Assembly: GCF_013373865.1 (NCBI RefSeq) | Contig: NC_050469.1 | Coordinates: forward strand, 28,133,546-28,197,545 | From: Monomorium pharaonis | Lineage: Eukaryota > Arthropoda > Insecta > Hymenoptera > Formicidae | Direction: 5' to 3' | Length of the DNA: 64,000 nt | Shown: in pieces, positions 1 to 13,700 of the stretch | How positions within the stretch are numbered: the stretch's first letter is position 1 | Layout: each line of letters starts with the position of its first letter | Translations under genes and position numbers: made by a program | The notes under the pieces: model-generated | The model's input: the letters and a program-made list of their open reading frames with translations, nothing else | Databases searched by the model: none | What the model was told of the DNA's origin: nothing

Positions 1-252
1 ACCAAATTAGTTATCGATGGAATTTTATGACCGGTTACAGGTTTAATATTCATGTAAATTAGCGTGCAATAAAATCCAGATTTTTGTATTTCAAAAATTG
101 CGTTAACAAGCCAACACTCAACCAAAACGCACAGTGGATATGTTATTTTCAGTAAAAGTTTGCACGCAACTCATATATTCATACATAGCATCGGCAGTGT
201 TGGTTTAAAAAACATTCAATGACCATGACCAAAAGTATAATATATTTCGTAC
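1..252 (-). other. sfl intron, partial, running off the left edge
   Basis: It begins on the minus strand at donor GTACGA (252-247). It is AT-rich with no ORF or repeat of note. The acceptor for the next exon is outside the window. Confidence 0.85.
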
Positions 253-541
253 CATAATGTTACGATGGATAAAGCCGCGTCTCAAACGGGCCGGCCTTAG
301 GTGTGGGTATTCTTCGGTGCTTGTGACTTTGATGTTCCATACCCGTTTCCACGCCTCATAGAGGCCTTCGTGGACCGGGTAAACGCCGGAGTGATGCGGA
401 CTTACGCTGTATCCGCTTCCGGTCGGTATACCGTGGTCCTTTGCGAATTGCTTGTTCAACGCCATGTCCAGTTGTAGATGAGTTACATTCTCGTAAAGAT
501 GCGGTTGTTGGTGATTCCACATGTGGGAAAACCACGTAAAT
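253..541 (-). CDS. sfl: sfl exon: N-deacetylase core with histidine motifs
   Basis: This is 289 bases: one base completing Arg, then 96 codons, phase 0 at the 3' end. The acceptor is TTACTTTTAG and the donor ATG|GTACGA, a weaker donor than the others. It begins FTWFSHMWNHQQPHLYENVT and runs through [29 protein letters not shown] and RRGFIHRNIM. These match NDST blocks such as [25 protein letters not shown] and [25 protein letters not shown]. The H-x3-H of HMWNH fits the family's metal-binding histidines. In the family the next residues are VLPRQTC, so the following exon should start with a Val codon left of the window. ENVT is a sequon. Confidence 0.97.
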
Positions 542-3500
542 CTAAAAGTAAATTTCCGATTACATTAGTAACAATTTTTACGAAACGTATTCAAGAGTCG
601 CGTAAAATAGCAGTTTCTCAAAGTGCGTGGAAATATTTTTTGTATCTTTCTCGACGTCGACAACTACAATTAATTGCGATTGTGAGGCATAGTAACATTT
701 TGTCGCAGACGATTACGGCAGCATTATAACAAACTGTTGCGTGACATTATACGATAAAAACTATGTTATACGACGTGACCATAAATTTAGTTTACATTAT
801 GCATTCTCTATGTATATACACCTTCAGGATAATAAATTACATAATTGTAGTAGTCACCGTTATACTTCTAATTAATTAAATTACCTTTAAAGCTACACAA
901 ACATTTCGATTTATGGTACAATAACACAATATTCTGTTGTTAAATATATACATATTAATATATACTTCAAGTACATCTCTTCTGGTTATGTAATGTTTAC
1001 TAAATTTATGATTTTTCACGCGATTAATTTTCGGATTTACCTGTCTACGTTCTCCAGAAGCATGTCGTCCCCCAAATTCTCCTCTGGCGTCCCGTGATGA
1101 AAATATTTCCCGGAAAACCCCAAATTAAATTTGAATCCCGGCACCAAAGCTTGAATTCTCTGTTGAGTGGCTAGTAACGCCATTACATCATCTTTCCTCA
1201 GTCTGGTGCCTTTCTCGCCGACGAATATATCGTCGACGTCTACCAGGATCATACGATTTAAGCTGAGACTCAATTGCCCGTGAGATAGGTAGGATAACGA
1301 GTCCAGCAACAGCAATTTGTGCAGCCAAAACCGTAGGCCGCCGCCGAAAAGAACTCTTTGAATTCCGTCATATCTGCCGTGATCCTGTGAAATAAATACA
1401 TTTTATAAACCAAAAGTCTTCATTTTTTTCTCTATCTAAAAAAATCCACGTTGTTGTTATCTATTTTTTACTGTATGGTATATAGGTACAATTTGTAACT
1501 CAGAATTGTATGCTCCGTGTTGCATCGTAAATAACTATTTTAATCACGCATATGAGAATGACTTCTCCTCCAATAACGCAGTGGCTATTCGTTCCGATTT
1601 CTTCTATTCACGTTCTCACGTCGCAGCGGTCGTTGATCTTAGTTGGCGTTTTAATTTCGGCGCGGACGTGCATTGGTTTCGGGACATTGTATACATGAAC
1701 GCACACAATCAGCCGACCTAATCATCGCGCGTTAACGAGCATCGTTATTTTTCTCTCAATGGACTACGGCGAGTAATCGGCCACGTCCGACGTGTTAATT
1801 GCATTGTTCGACGGAAACTCTCCAGTAGCTCCGCAGCTTCGGCCATGAACTGGGCTTGTTAGCAGTAAACAACAATAATAATCTCACGGATAATCTCGTC
1901 CGTGCGAAAGGGTGAGCGTCGAGATAGATACGCGGATCGCACAGGTAGCCAGGTGATTAAATCAGAAGCCAATCAGCCGTGGGCTCATTCGATTAATGAG
2001 CGACTGCGCGACGCGCTTCATTTGCTACCATTGGAATCACCAATTTATTTCGTTTCGGGGGTTGGCCCTGCCATTGAATATCAAACGCCAACGGCATCGA
2101 CGACGCGACAGAGATGGGCAAAAGGTTGTCGGGATATTTTTGAATCATTACAAACGTGAAACGTGTTCCGAGTATAACGAGTCAAGAGAATCACCGTGGG
2201 GCTTCAAAGTATTTTTTTTCCGAGCTTCTATTTATGAACTATTTATAGACGAAATTCATCGTCCAATTAAGAAAAAAATTCGATCTCATTCTTGTCACGT
2301 CATATAGTTAAGGTCTAAAAGTAGTAAGTACTAAAAGTGCCGAGGATATATAAAAAGTCATAAAATAATTGTATTTATTTCTCGATATAATTACTTTTTA
2401 TTACATTTTAAGGAAAGATGTTTATTTTTTATACCGTTAAAAATATTTTGTATTTTTGTTCTTAATATAATTTTACATTGCAGAAGTATTACTTCTTCAT
2501 CATTAGTAAGTTTTTTCCGCAAGTCGGATCATAATTTTAAAAATAAAAAAGTTATTTAGTTTTAATGATATAAATAATAAAATTTTTAGTAATGTAGAAA
2601 AATTAATTCATTATTAAAAAAAAAATTACAATAAACATTATATTAAAGAACAAAAATAATTGTTTTACTTTATCATCATTTTTACCCAAAAAATTTAGAT
2701 CCTTACTATGTATAATAGTCGTACTACATAACGTAAGCTCAATTTTACATGGCCGCAAGGCATTTCCATTATGAAACTTTACTGTTTTAATCTTAACATA
2801 AAACGATTTAAAATTCGTATTCCTCGTTTAATACGTTCGTCTCTCTGATTAATAATATCGAGATACTCGATAGCTTTTGAGCTGAACTAAATTTGAATTC
2901 GAGAGAGTTTCTGAATATGTAAATATAAAGTAAAAAAAAAGAATTCGAGACACTTTTTCATTTATTCTTAAAAGTCAGTCGTATTGGTATACACGAAATA
3001 AACTAAATGCACCGTCAATTGGGACGGAAAAAGTTAACAAAAAGCTCTTTGCATATCTCATAAGCTCTGTACAGAGACAAAACGGTCGAGGGTGAGATAT
3101 GCATTCCGGATAGATGGAAAAACGTCGCGCGCCGGAACAGAACGTGCAAAACATTGACAATACAGCGCGTGTACTCGTACTCTTCGTTACATCAAACGAT
3201 ATTTCGCGCTCCGTCCGACGAACGCCGTTTCTTTTATATCATCTGCAATTCGGCGCCTTCTTCGGGAGAGGAGTCTGCGCGTCCTCGCGTTTTTCCCGTA
3301 CCACTGTTCATCTCCCACCTCTCTTTCTCCGTCTCTCTTATCAACCGTCCGTTACGTCCGGAATCTTGCAGTTGCGAATTCCTGCACGAATGTAAACGCC
3401 GGCCGGGACGGCTTTACGAATTGTTTCAGTTTACCTCGACCAACTGCGGATCTACTTTCTACTTTCCTCTTTTCCCCCCTTCTCCCTCTTTCTCGTGCCT

Positions 3501-4701
3501 TCCTCTTCCTTTTCTCCCTTTTCCCTTCCTTTCGTCTCCGTGTACGTGGTCACGAGCCGTATCACGGAAATTCCACATTTGTTTTCGTTTTCCGGCGTCG
3601 TCGCGTCGCTGGCAGAGCAGGAAGAATCACCAGGACCAGAGAGAAACGGCGGAAGAAAAAAATGTAGGGAGAGAATGAGAAAGTTGTGTACATATTTGCG
3701 ATTTCTATTAATATAAGATTATCATTGAGAGAATCATATAATGAAAAGCAAGATCACGCATTTCTGATGAGGTCATATAAATATTAAATTCTCATAAAAA
3801 GAAAAAAACATCTTGAATAAAATAATAATATATATAATTCAATTAACTTTTCAAATACCTTTGTTAAAAAAAGATTTATATTATAAAAAAGCGAAGAAAA
3901 CGATTATTTAAAAAAAATTGAAGATGTTCGAAACTGTCTCTTTCATACGTAATGGCAATTTTAATTCTAAAAAAAAACAGCATTTATCTCTATAAATGTT
4001 ATCTCTTATTAATATATTTCGAATCCTTCATCTATTTAAAGTGGTAAAAAAAAACCTTTAAAGATTCATGAATATACTTGTAAATTTAAAGAACAAACGT
4101 TTGTGCTTTATTTTGAAATAGATAAGATAAACTTTACTTGAAGGAAATCCGTAAAAATAAAAATAAACGTTATATAATTTGTCTTTGAAATTTCAAGAAA
4201 CTTCCACGGATAGAAATCGATCGGATACAAAATACTCATGTTTGTAGAGTACACATTAAATATTTTTTCTGAAAGTACTAGAAGTAGTGCAAAACGTGCA
4301 CAGATATTTCTGACGTGACGTAGTATTTGATAATTATTCTCTAAAAATACATAAACCCTTATCACATTCAAGGATTAATATAAGAAAAGGGCGAGCTCGT
4401 TCTTATCATGCAAAGTTCGAGAGAGAAAGAGAGTCCGTGGAAGACTCTTCTTCTCGGTAGGAATACTCATACCGGTATGAGCGCGGGATAAAATCACACT
4501 GTGCGTATTGTTTCCTCCTTTTGTTCTACCCTCTCGCGGACGGTGGATCTTACACAACCACTCAGCTTCTTGTTTCCCGCACGGCTGCTCTTCCTCTTTT
4601 CCTCCCTTCGTTACACGCAACCGCAAAGCGAAGTGGCGCACCGGGCTAGTTTCGCGTTTCTATCCGGCTCCTTTTTGCAGCGTCGATATTTGAAGAGAGA
4701 G

Positions 4702-4775
<74 letters not shown>

Positions 4776-7700
4776 ATGGCACGAAATCACCCTTCGACAA
4801 CGCCCGAGACTGAGAGAGCTCTTTCGTAAGAATAAGATAAGAGCATACGAATACTGCGTCTTAGGATCGCGTCGTATAATTCTCTTACGGCGATTACTCC
4901 GAGTTTGTTATCGACATAATGGCAGGGCGGGATCATCGTTGAAAATTATTACGCCTCTTGCATCTCGCTCCGCAAACGACGGGGATCATGAACTCTAAAA
5001 TTGCGGTATCCTCGCGATACCTGCGGTAATAAAATGAGCTCTCGTGAGATTCGCCGGTTACCGGTGAAACAAGAAATTTTGTTTTCCCAAACGTGCCCGT
5101 GCATGTACATATGTCGAGTACATCTACTTCGCGGATTGTTCGTGTATTCCTTTCTTCCTTCCTGCCGTCATACCTTTCCTGCCATCTCCACGGGGTTCTG
5201 GTTCCGTGCACCCTTTCAGAACACGAAGATCGTTCCGCGGAAATACCGCGTGCGTTTTCGTTTTTCGAGATTATCTTTGTAGCCGGGAAGATAAGAGCCA
5301 AGCGCGCACGAAGCTGCGTGAGTTAATAAGGGATTCCCAAAGGACACACTCAAAGCTTTGTGTAAGTATAATGGAGACTCCGGAGTTCAAAGCCGGTGTT
5401 CAAAGATAATATAACTTTGGCTTGTGATACGTCGTCGCGGTAAATTCTACAACTTCTTCGGTGTTCGTCGTGAAAGCACTCAGTCATTCTTATATTTACT
5501 CAAGGAGCATCTATTATCCTTGCTTTACTCTAACTAAATGGACTCTCTAGCGCAGCAGCGTGTTAAGTCCAATACGCGAGGGAGAAGAGAAAATGATTTA
5601 AACGTTCCCCGTCGCCGAACGGTAATAGACATGGACGCGCAAGTCGGTGCATTAATTCCGCAGTCGTCCGAGTTGTCCGGGAAGAGATACGTGACCGGAA
5701 TGCCCAGCAAATAAAGTGCACGGCTCACCTGGATGACGGTAGCCAGGGGACTTTTGTTGGCCGGATAGTCGAAGCTGTCTCGATACGCCCAAGCGAGCGG
5801 CTCGTAGGTGCTGTGATTGGCCTGAAAAATAGTCCAGTCGCCGCCAGGAAGTGGTCCCCAGGCCGTTTCCCCCGATCTGGTTAATCGAAGTATGGGAGAC
5901 GCCGCATTCAGCTGAGCATCCTGGGGGAAGAAAGACCGGAGCTGATTCTATGCGGTCCGCACAAAAGTTCCACTTCCGCTCGCCGTGCCAGATTCCCTCG
6001 CTTTTTGGGAAATCAAATTTTCGGGGGCATCACGCGCGCTTTAGCGCATTGTTAAAAGAGGATTGTTCGCGGGCCAATGCCGCGCGCGATTCAGAATATT
6101 ACGCGCAATAATAATTCCTATAAAATGTGTGCAGGTAGTGTAATAATAATTATGCGGAAAATTATTTAAAAATTATTTTAAAATAAGATATATTAATAAT
6201 CAGCAAAGGGAAGATAAATTAATAATTTGAAAAATCGCTTTAAACATTCCAGGTTTTAGATTGCATTTATTCCGCGCGCTCGAAATAATCTCGATTTTAT
6301 AATTTATGCCAGAAATTAAATTAGTTGAAATGTTTATTTACGTACTCGAGAAAATTAATAAAATTGCTTTACAATTTTGTGATTATTTAAAGAGAAATTA
6401 CATATTTCGTTCTCAACGAGTATGAGCATTAGTTTTGTCAGCCCTTTTTCTCAAGCAGCACGATCGTTATTCACGAGATATGCCACGTGTTCAAGGCACG
6501 ATAGATGTACCAAAGTTTTAAGAAGATTGTAACTTATTTCCCATTACGGTACTAAAATGTTATGGCAATAAAAAGCTGCGAATGATTAATATAAAGTGGC
6601 AGGATTAAGTATCTCTAATAATTAATTAGTAAAATAAAAATTTAAAAATATGTATACTGTATAAATTAACACAAATGCGCAATAATGTTTCCGAAGCAAA
6701 ATATAATATCGATTGTCTTATTACCGCAGCCAACATTAACGCTGCAGGAATCGCACTTTTTATTACTCTCTTTTACGAGAGTTTCGTCCTCGTTTTTACA
6801 TTACTTCCGTGATACAAACTTAATTACAGCTATGAAAATTATCACATAGATTTCTATTATCGTAGTTTTTTTAGTCTCTACTATTAATTATGAAAGATAT
6901 ATAATGCATGTAATTCTTTTTATCATTGATAAAGATATCAAGATTTTTAAATCTTTACATTTTACTTTTACAATTAAAAGACAAAATTGCAACAATTCTT
7001 GTATGTGTGTGTCAACTTGACAAATTTAAATAAAACTATATAATAATTATAAAAAATACATATAATATAAAAGATATAATATGCACAAAAACATAGAATT
7101 TTAATAAAACTTAACAATATACGTGTTGGTAAAAAAAGTTTAATACATATCTAATATATAATTGTAAGAACAGAGTTTGAATAATGAAACTGAATCGGAG
7201 ACTGACCTTCAATCTAAGATTAGTGTGTATAAAAAGTGGAAAGCCCTTCAGCTGAGCACCAACGAGACTCTCTTCTCCTGGAGGAGCAAAACCCACGATG
7301 CCAACTGAATATTCCCTGCAATATTTGTCGAGCAGCTCGCGATTCCATTTGTCCATCTGCAGGTACTTATTTAGATTCTCGAAGATCAGCACCCCGTACC
7401 GACCCTTATCGAGATTTGTCAGCACCGGTAAAGATTTACCGGCCACCTCCACTTTGTACCTGAAAGCATATCGATAATTTTTCGTATTTAATAGCCTATA
7501 AAATTTGATATTTTTTAAATTAAGAGAAAAGTTATTTTATTAAAAAATGAAACATCGTTATCATTAAAATTGAACACGTCACTTTATAACGCGTATACTT
7601 TATCGGAGATATTTATTGAAAATTTTTCGTTACATTTTATCTGAAGAGTTTTAATGCCCTTATAAATCAAATTTTCAATAAAAGAGGAAACTCATAAGTT

Positions 7701-10700
7701 TCCACGATCGCACCTTTTTAATATGGAACGATTCCTTGTAATGAGATACAGACAAAACAGTTTTGTGATACGGCAAGTACTTTTTCGAAAGTGCTATAAT
7801 TTTCGCGGATATATTGTACGCTCTACGCGTTTACCGTTTCCGGATGCCATTAAAAAGTCCAGCGGTATATATTCTGCTAATCGCCTTCGGGGTCTCAGTG
7901 CTTAAGAATTGAACATAGAGGAATGTGAACTTTTGCAAACTCCGCTAAAGGTGCGCATTATTCTTACGGGGTTTATATATAAGTCAAGCGGGAGGAAAAA
8001 AAAAGTTTTGTTAACGTGTCCTTTTAAAATGAGATAACGTCTACTGCTCTCTCCGCGTCTTTCTTTTACCAGCTAATACTTTACGGGATCGTTCTCTCTC
8101 TTTTCCTGCCAGCGTAAATATTTCGCTGCAAATATTTAGACGCGGGTGTCACTCGTGTAAGATACAGCCGTCAACGTGTGTTTTGACAATTTCAATCCGA
8201 TGGCGTATCGGATGTTTAAAGTGCGAGCCGTAGTAAATAGAAGTAAAATGGAATATCGATAAAAGGAGTAGCCTGGTGGGGAGGAGGCCGTCGGTATTGT
8301 TAAACGATAAAACTGAGACACTTTATATCGAAATTCCATTTACGTAACATCCAAAAAATGCTCCATGGAATAATAAAGCAATTACACGTATGATACGCGC
8401 TCTCTTCTACTTCGGGACATTCGATAGATTTATCCTAATTTTTTTGTAAAAGTATATCCCGGCGCCGTCGAAGCTTTCTTCCGTCGTGTTTCGGCCTTAT
8501 CTGAATTTTTATTTCAAATGTACCCTCTCAATCGCAAAAAAAAATCGACAGGCCATACTTCTGTCCTGTGCGCGATAAAATGATTTTATTGCGGAAATAA
8601 ACTGGCGAAGCTTCTCTCGTCGATCGTACCGATGGATTTCTCTCATATCCTGTCGCGCGTCGTAAAGAGATGGCGCAAATATCAGATTTATTGGAGATGC
8701 ATTCCGATAAAAATTTTTTTAACAAAAAAAAAAGAGAACAAATAAAAATGAAGAGAAACGTACCGTCTGTTCGATAGCAAGTCTATGTTCGATTTTTTAG
8801 CAGATTTTTCGGGGAAAGCACATATCGCTCGTAAAGTCGCGATAAAATAAATATTCAATGGGCGTGTATATACGTGAAGTTACGCTGTCTGTTATTTGTA
8901 ATATATCGAGGCCAACGTTAAAATTTATTATTCTCGAGCAAGTCACGCCGCTGCGCCATTTGCTTCTTTTAATCGTTAACAACCGGACAAACTGGAATGA
9001 TTACATTAAATTATTTGCAATAAAGTCGAACGGTAAATGATAGATATTTGAAATATTAATAAGCATAATAAATATTAGACTCTGGAGCCGGAACTGGGCC
9101 CCAATGCATGATTATTTATCAAATAATCCAAATACACTCCCGATTTTCAACATATACGAAGCATCGTCGAATTAAAGCAAAGAGCATGAAAAGAACAAGC
9201 AGGCTAATATCGTTCGATCGCTGTGTGTACAACATTGCTATTAACAAATGGCAAACAATATTCAAACAGCAAGCAATTCTAGATTGTGTACGCATACATA
9301 GACATAACTGGAAAATCTGCTAGAGGTTCATGCGAATCAATATCAACGACAGTTTGGGTATCTATTTGTGTTTAACATTCAGGACCGATTCTAATCGTGT
9401 ATATACATCAACGCGTTAGCATGCCAGAATGGCAGATTGCTGTTATCCCGAATGCAAAATAGTCCTGATACCGTCGATCTATAAAATGGCCTGTACATCG
9501 CATTTGTTAGTAGAATATTACTACGATTTACCTGGTAATTCCTTTATTAATGATAATAATAACAATAACTTTATTGAAGTGTAGGAAGTATGCTCTCTAA
9601 ATTACAATCAGTGGAAAATCACTGAAATCAATACATCATCTCAAGAGATGAGACAACAATGCTTATAAGATTTAGATCCTCGATATAATTAATATGACTA
9701 AAAATAATAAAAATAATAATAATGATAAAACATATGTACATTACCAATAATGCACCAATAATACAAATAGTAAAATTTAATCTATTATATTAAAAATAAA
9801 ATATCTAACGTTGTCGAAACACATTGGAAAGAATGTATGTTTGTATATATTAATAAACATTTCTGTTTTTAAATATCAAGTCTCACTGTACAAATTTCGT
9901 AGACAGAGTTGACTGAGGTGTAGTTATAGCATCAGCTTAGCACTTGTACTATAAATGCGTAATTTACTGGTTTCGCGCAACAATGAAGATAAATGACTTC
10001 AGCATGGTGCAACGACACGGCGCGGGCGGCGAGCCGACGCGTTCGGGTGAGTTAAGTTAAGGGCCACGAGTAATCCGCCCAATGTAATAGTTTTATAATT
10101 AGGTAAACGTTGTTATCGGGCCGCGCTCATAGCTTTATTTTCACGTTAACGGATCGCGCGGACGTGCCTCGCGGTCGTCGTAGGCGAGCGCAGAAAATTC
10201 GAATTAACTAATGAATGCCGGGTATAATTTAGCGACGTAATCGATTCGATAATTGGTAACCGCCCATTAACGGCGTGTTAGCCAATTTACGAGACTAACG
10301 AACTGTCATAACGAACCACCCGGCGATGAGGGAGGGGAGCCCTTTTGTTCTTGGCTAACAATCGAGAGTTCGCCGTTCAAGCGGAACGCGCGCCCACGCG
10401 TCACGCGAAGAATTCGAAAGCGAAATTCAGAAGTATCGATCCGGCGAACCGTCCCCAATCGCGAAACGATGAAAGGCGCGTACGTGCCGGGGATGATACC
10501 CCCGGACTTCGAAATTGCTACGGCACGGCGCACCGGCAGTTTCGTTAATTATATTTCGAACTTTGTGTCCTTAAAAGTTCACCTCGTCTGCGCGACAAAG
10601 AACTTTCCTGTTTCGGGCAGAAGATTAAATTAAGTTTAATTAATACATAGAAAGATAAACTTGACAGTGTCTTGATATTAGAGACAGATATACTGAATAA

Positions 10701-13700
10701 GACTAGTGTTATCTTGAGACGAGATTGTCGGGATTTCTATCGTTGATTCCATTTTCTACGTCCTCGTCGGCTTCGCTATATCCAATTCTCTAAATTGGCT
10801 ATTAACGGTAATCGGTATTATATATATACATATATATATATATATATAATATTTAAAATTCGTTACGTGAAATTACTCTCTCACAATTAATCGTTCACGA
10901 GATTAAATAAAATAATTTTTGATTCTTTTTTTCGCTCTGAAATTAATCTTTTCTTCTCTCTGAAATTAATAAACCAAGAAGGTTAATAACAATATAATAT
11001 TCAATCTTATATACCTAGTAGCATGAAATAAAGTATAGTTATTATTAAACTAAAATGATTAACGACTTATTATCTTAATCAAAAGACCCGCACCTTTCTG
11101 AAAGAAAGCTTCAGGTAGTGAGTCGCAATATCGCTACTAAAGGAAATTAGTCTCGAAATGAAAACAAGACCATCTACTGCTAGTTTAATTAACCAGCTGT
11201 AATTTTATCTTAAATTCAGGTTATTAAAGCATGAAAGCAAAGCGTATCAGCATCCAAACGAATTCTTCAGTATCATTTAATCAAGTAAAGTAAATGTTGC
11301 TCAATTTCTCTAAGGAATAATATAAAGAGCATCCTCTTTAGATTTTCTTCCCGACTTTATATATAGCCACACGCGCGCTTTCTTGATCATCCTCGGCGTA
11401 TTAAAAAAAACAGGCATTTTATGCAGTTATTACGATAATACCTAAACTCGATCGTTTCATTATCCGCGGGCGAGGTTAGAAACCTACCGAGCGAATTTCA
11501 CGTTAAAATGCAGATGTAATTCGCGGAAATTCGCGTGCAAGGCTGATATTACAAACGCAAAGTGCCGAGCGGTCCGAATTGTAACGACGTACAAGGGCCC
11601 AGGTACGTTTTCATTAAGAATAATTTAATTAAGCGGATTAAATGACAGGATTGGATAACACAAGGTACGCGAATTTGGCTCAAGTGTGCAATCGTTCGTG
11701 GCAATTATCGTAAGTTACCCCTTCAGATCGAGATGCAAAAACGATAAGTGACTTCTCGGGGTAGGTATATACACTACGTATTACGACGACGCAACATCGA
11801 GGAGGCAACGGTGGTCCTTCGGAGGAAATAATTTACCCCCGGGGCGTATTCCAAAGAAGTCGCAGTCGCCTCGTAAATTTCTGGCCGACGCAACGCGATC
11901 CCGTTCCTGCTTCTGACTTTCCTTTCCTTGACCGGCCGCCGCCTTTTCCGCGAACGGAAAAACTTGCAAAGGAGTCTCGGGGAAAACAACTTCATAAAAT
12001 TTTCGTGGAAACCTCACCGATTTGGCATACGCGTAGTGCCAGCGATGCGAGGAAGGAAATTCCAACGAGGGTTCATTAGTCTCAAAGCCGCGCTGAGCGG
12101 CGCCTTCTTCTCGCGCCCGTTTCGCTTTATGCGAAACTTTTTAAATTGCTCTTCAAATTAAATTATCCCGCATAGTTGACGCAAATTGGACGCAAAGGCA
12201 CGGCGACATTTACGGCGGCGACACAACAGTTGCGCAACGTTTTAAATGAAGATCTTGACTACTGGACTATAATAGCAAATAAATTCGAAAAATTTATGAA
12301 GAATGTCGGGGCAATATCTTACACAGAGGGACGATTCAATAAAATCACGTCGACGTTATTAAAGCAACTGAAAAATATCAAGAATTTCAAAAAGTTAGAC
12401 GAAACGTTCGAGCGCATTTCTTAATCTTAATGAGTCGTATCCTGATGTCACTCCAAATACTAAATATATTCGATAAAAATCTACTTCTAGTCTCTTTTCT
12501 TGTGTCTATTTATAAATAGACAAATACAATTTGATATCCATATCTCTTTATGAAGTATTCAGTTGTCGAGTAGAATCGTGATATACGTGGACGCAGTCAT
12601 TTCTTAATGTTCTGAACTTTCTTAATCTTGGGAGTTTCGCTGCAATCTGCAATAGATCTGCGATAGCACAGCCCGAGAATTCAGTTCTGCACGTGTGCTT
12701 TCCGCCGGATGTTACGGCGACATTGCCCGATGTTTTCTTTCTCTCTCGAGTGCAAGATGTTTCTCTCAAAAATAAATGTCGGAAGTTCATCCGTCTTCCG
12801 GTGCGCATCCCCGTCGCAGTTTTCGTTGAAGATTTACAAGGCCGGCGACACGTTAGCATTGCAAAATATTGAATTAATCCGCGGCGCTCGCGGTCTTCTT
12901 GAATCTTTCATTCTTCGCTACCCGGTGTTTTCGCACCCCGGGATTTTAAACGAAGGTCGGCTTACCCTGCCGCCCGTCTTTCCAGCCAGCGAAGAAGAAG
13001 AAATCGTGATTACAATAAACGAGCGTAAGCCATTAGGCAAACGAAAAGGTGAAAGAAGGCGCAAAAAGTCCCGTAGGATTACCGTGCCATTCGTTACGCA
13101 TTATAAATTGCTTGTTTACCGAGCCAACGGATATCCTTAAACGGTGCCAGACGTAACAGCCCACTGTAACATAAAGCAACTACATCCACTATCTACTACA
13201 CGCGCCGCACAGATAAAATAAAACGATGAAAGACGATCGCGGTAACCCCATCTCATCATGAGGCTCGGTTCTTGGGTAAGGATATCCGATACTCTAATAT
13301 GACCCAGATAGGGATCTTCAAAAAATATCGGCTATGGAAAGCTTTTAGTCAGTCTTGCTAGCACTATCAGTTTATTATTTTATAGTATCAATACTCCGTG
13401 GCGTTTAGAAATTGGTATGGCTATTCGCTACAAGGTGAACGATTATCTGATATCTTTCCAAAACGTATCGAGTATGTATTTTTCAAATATCAGTATCGAG
13501 CCTCGTACTCGCGCGAGACGCTTGGCCGCCCGTAAAGCCCGCGCACTCTCTCAACGATATTTGTGGATAGTGCGACAACAGGCAACGGTAAAACGATAAA
13601 AGGCAAACGGCGCTACATCATTCGCCGATATCTCGCAGCCATTGTCGTTTCTCGTTGCGAAAGGGCGGACTAAAAGCAGAAAGCGACGACGGGACAACGA

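Noticed and set aside
12709..13140. Plus-strand ORF of 143 codons
   Set aside because: It ends in a basic low-complexity stretch. No family match or splice evidence was recognised, so it is left out of the annotation.
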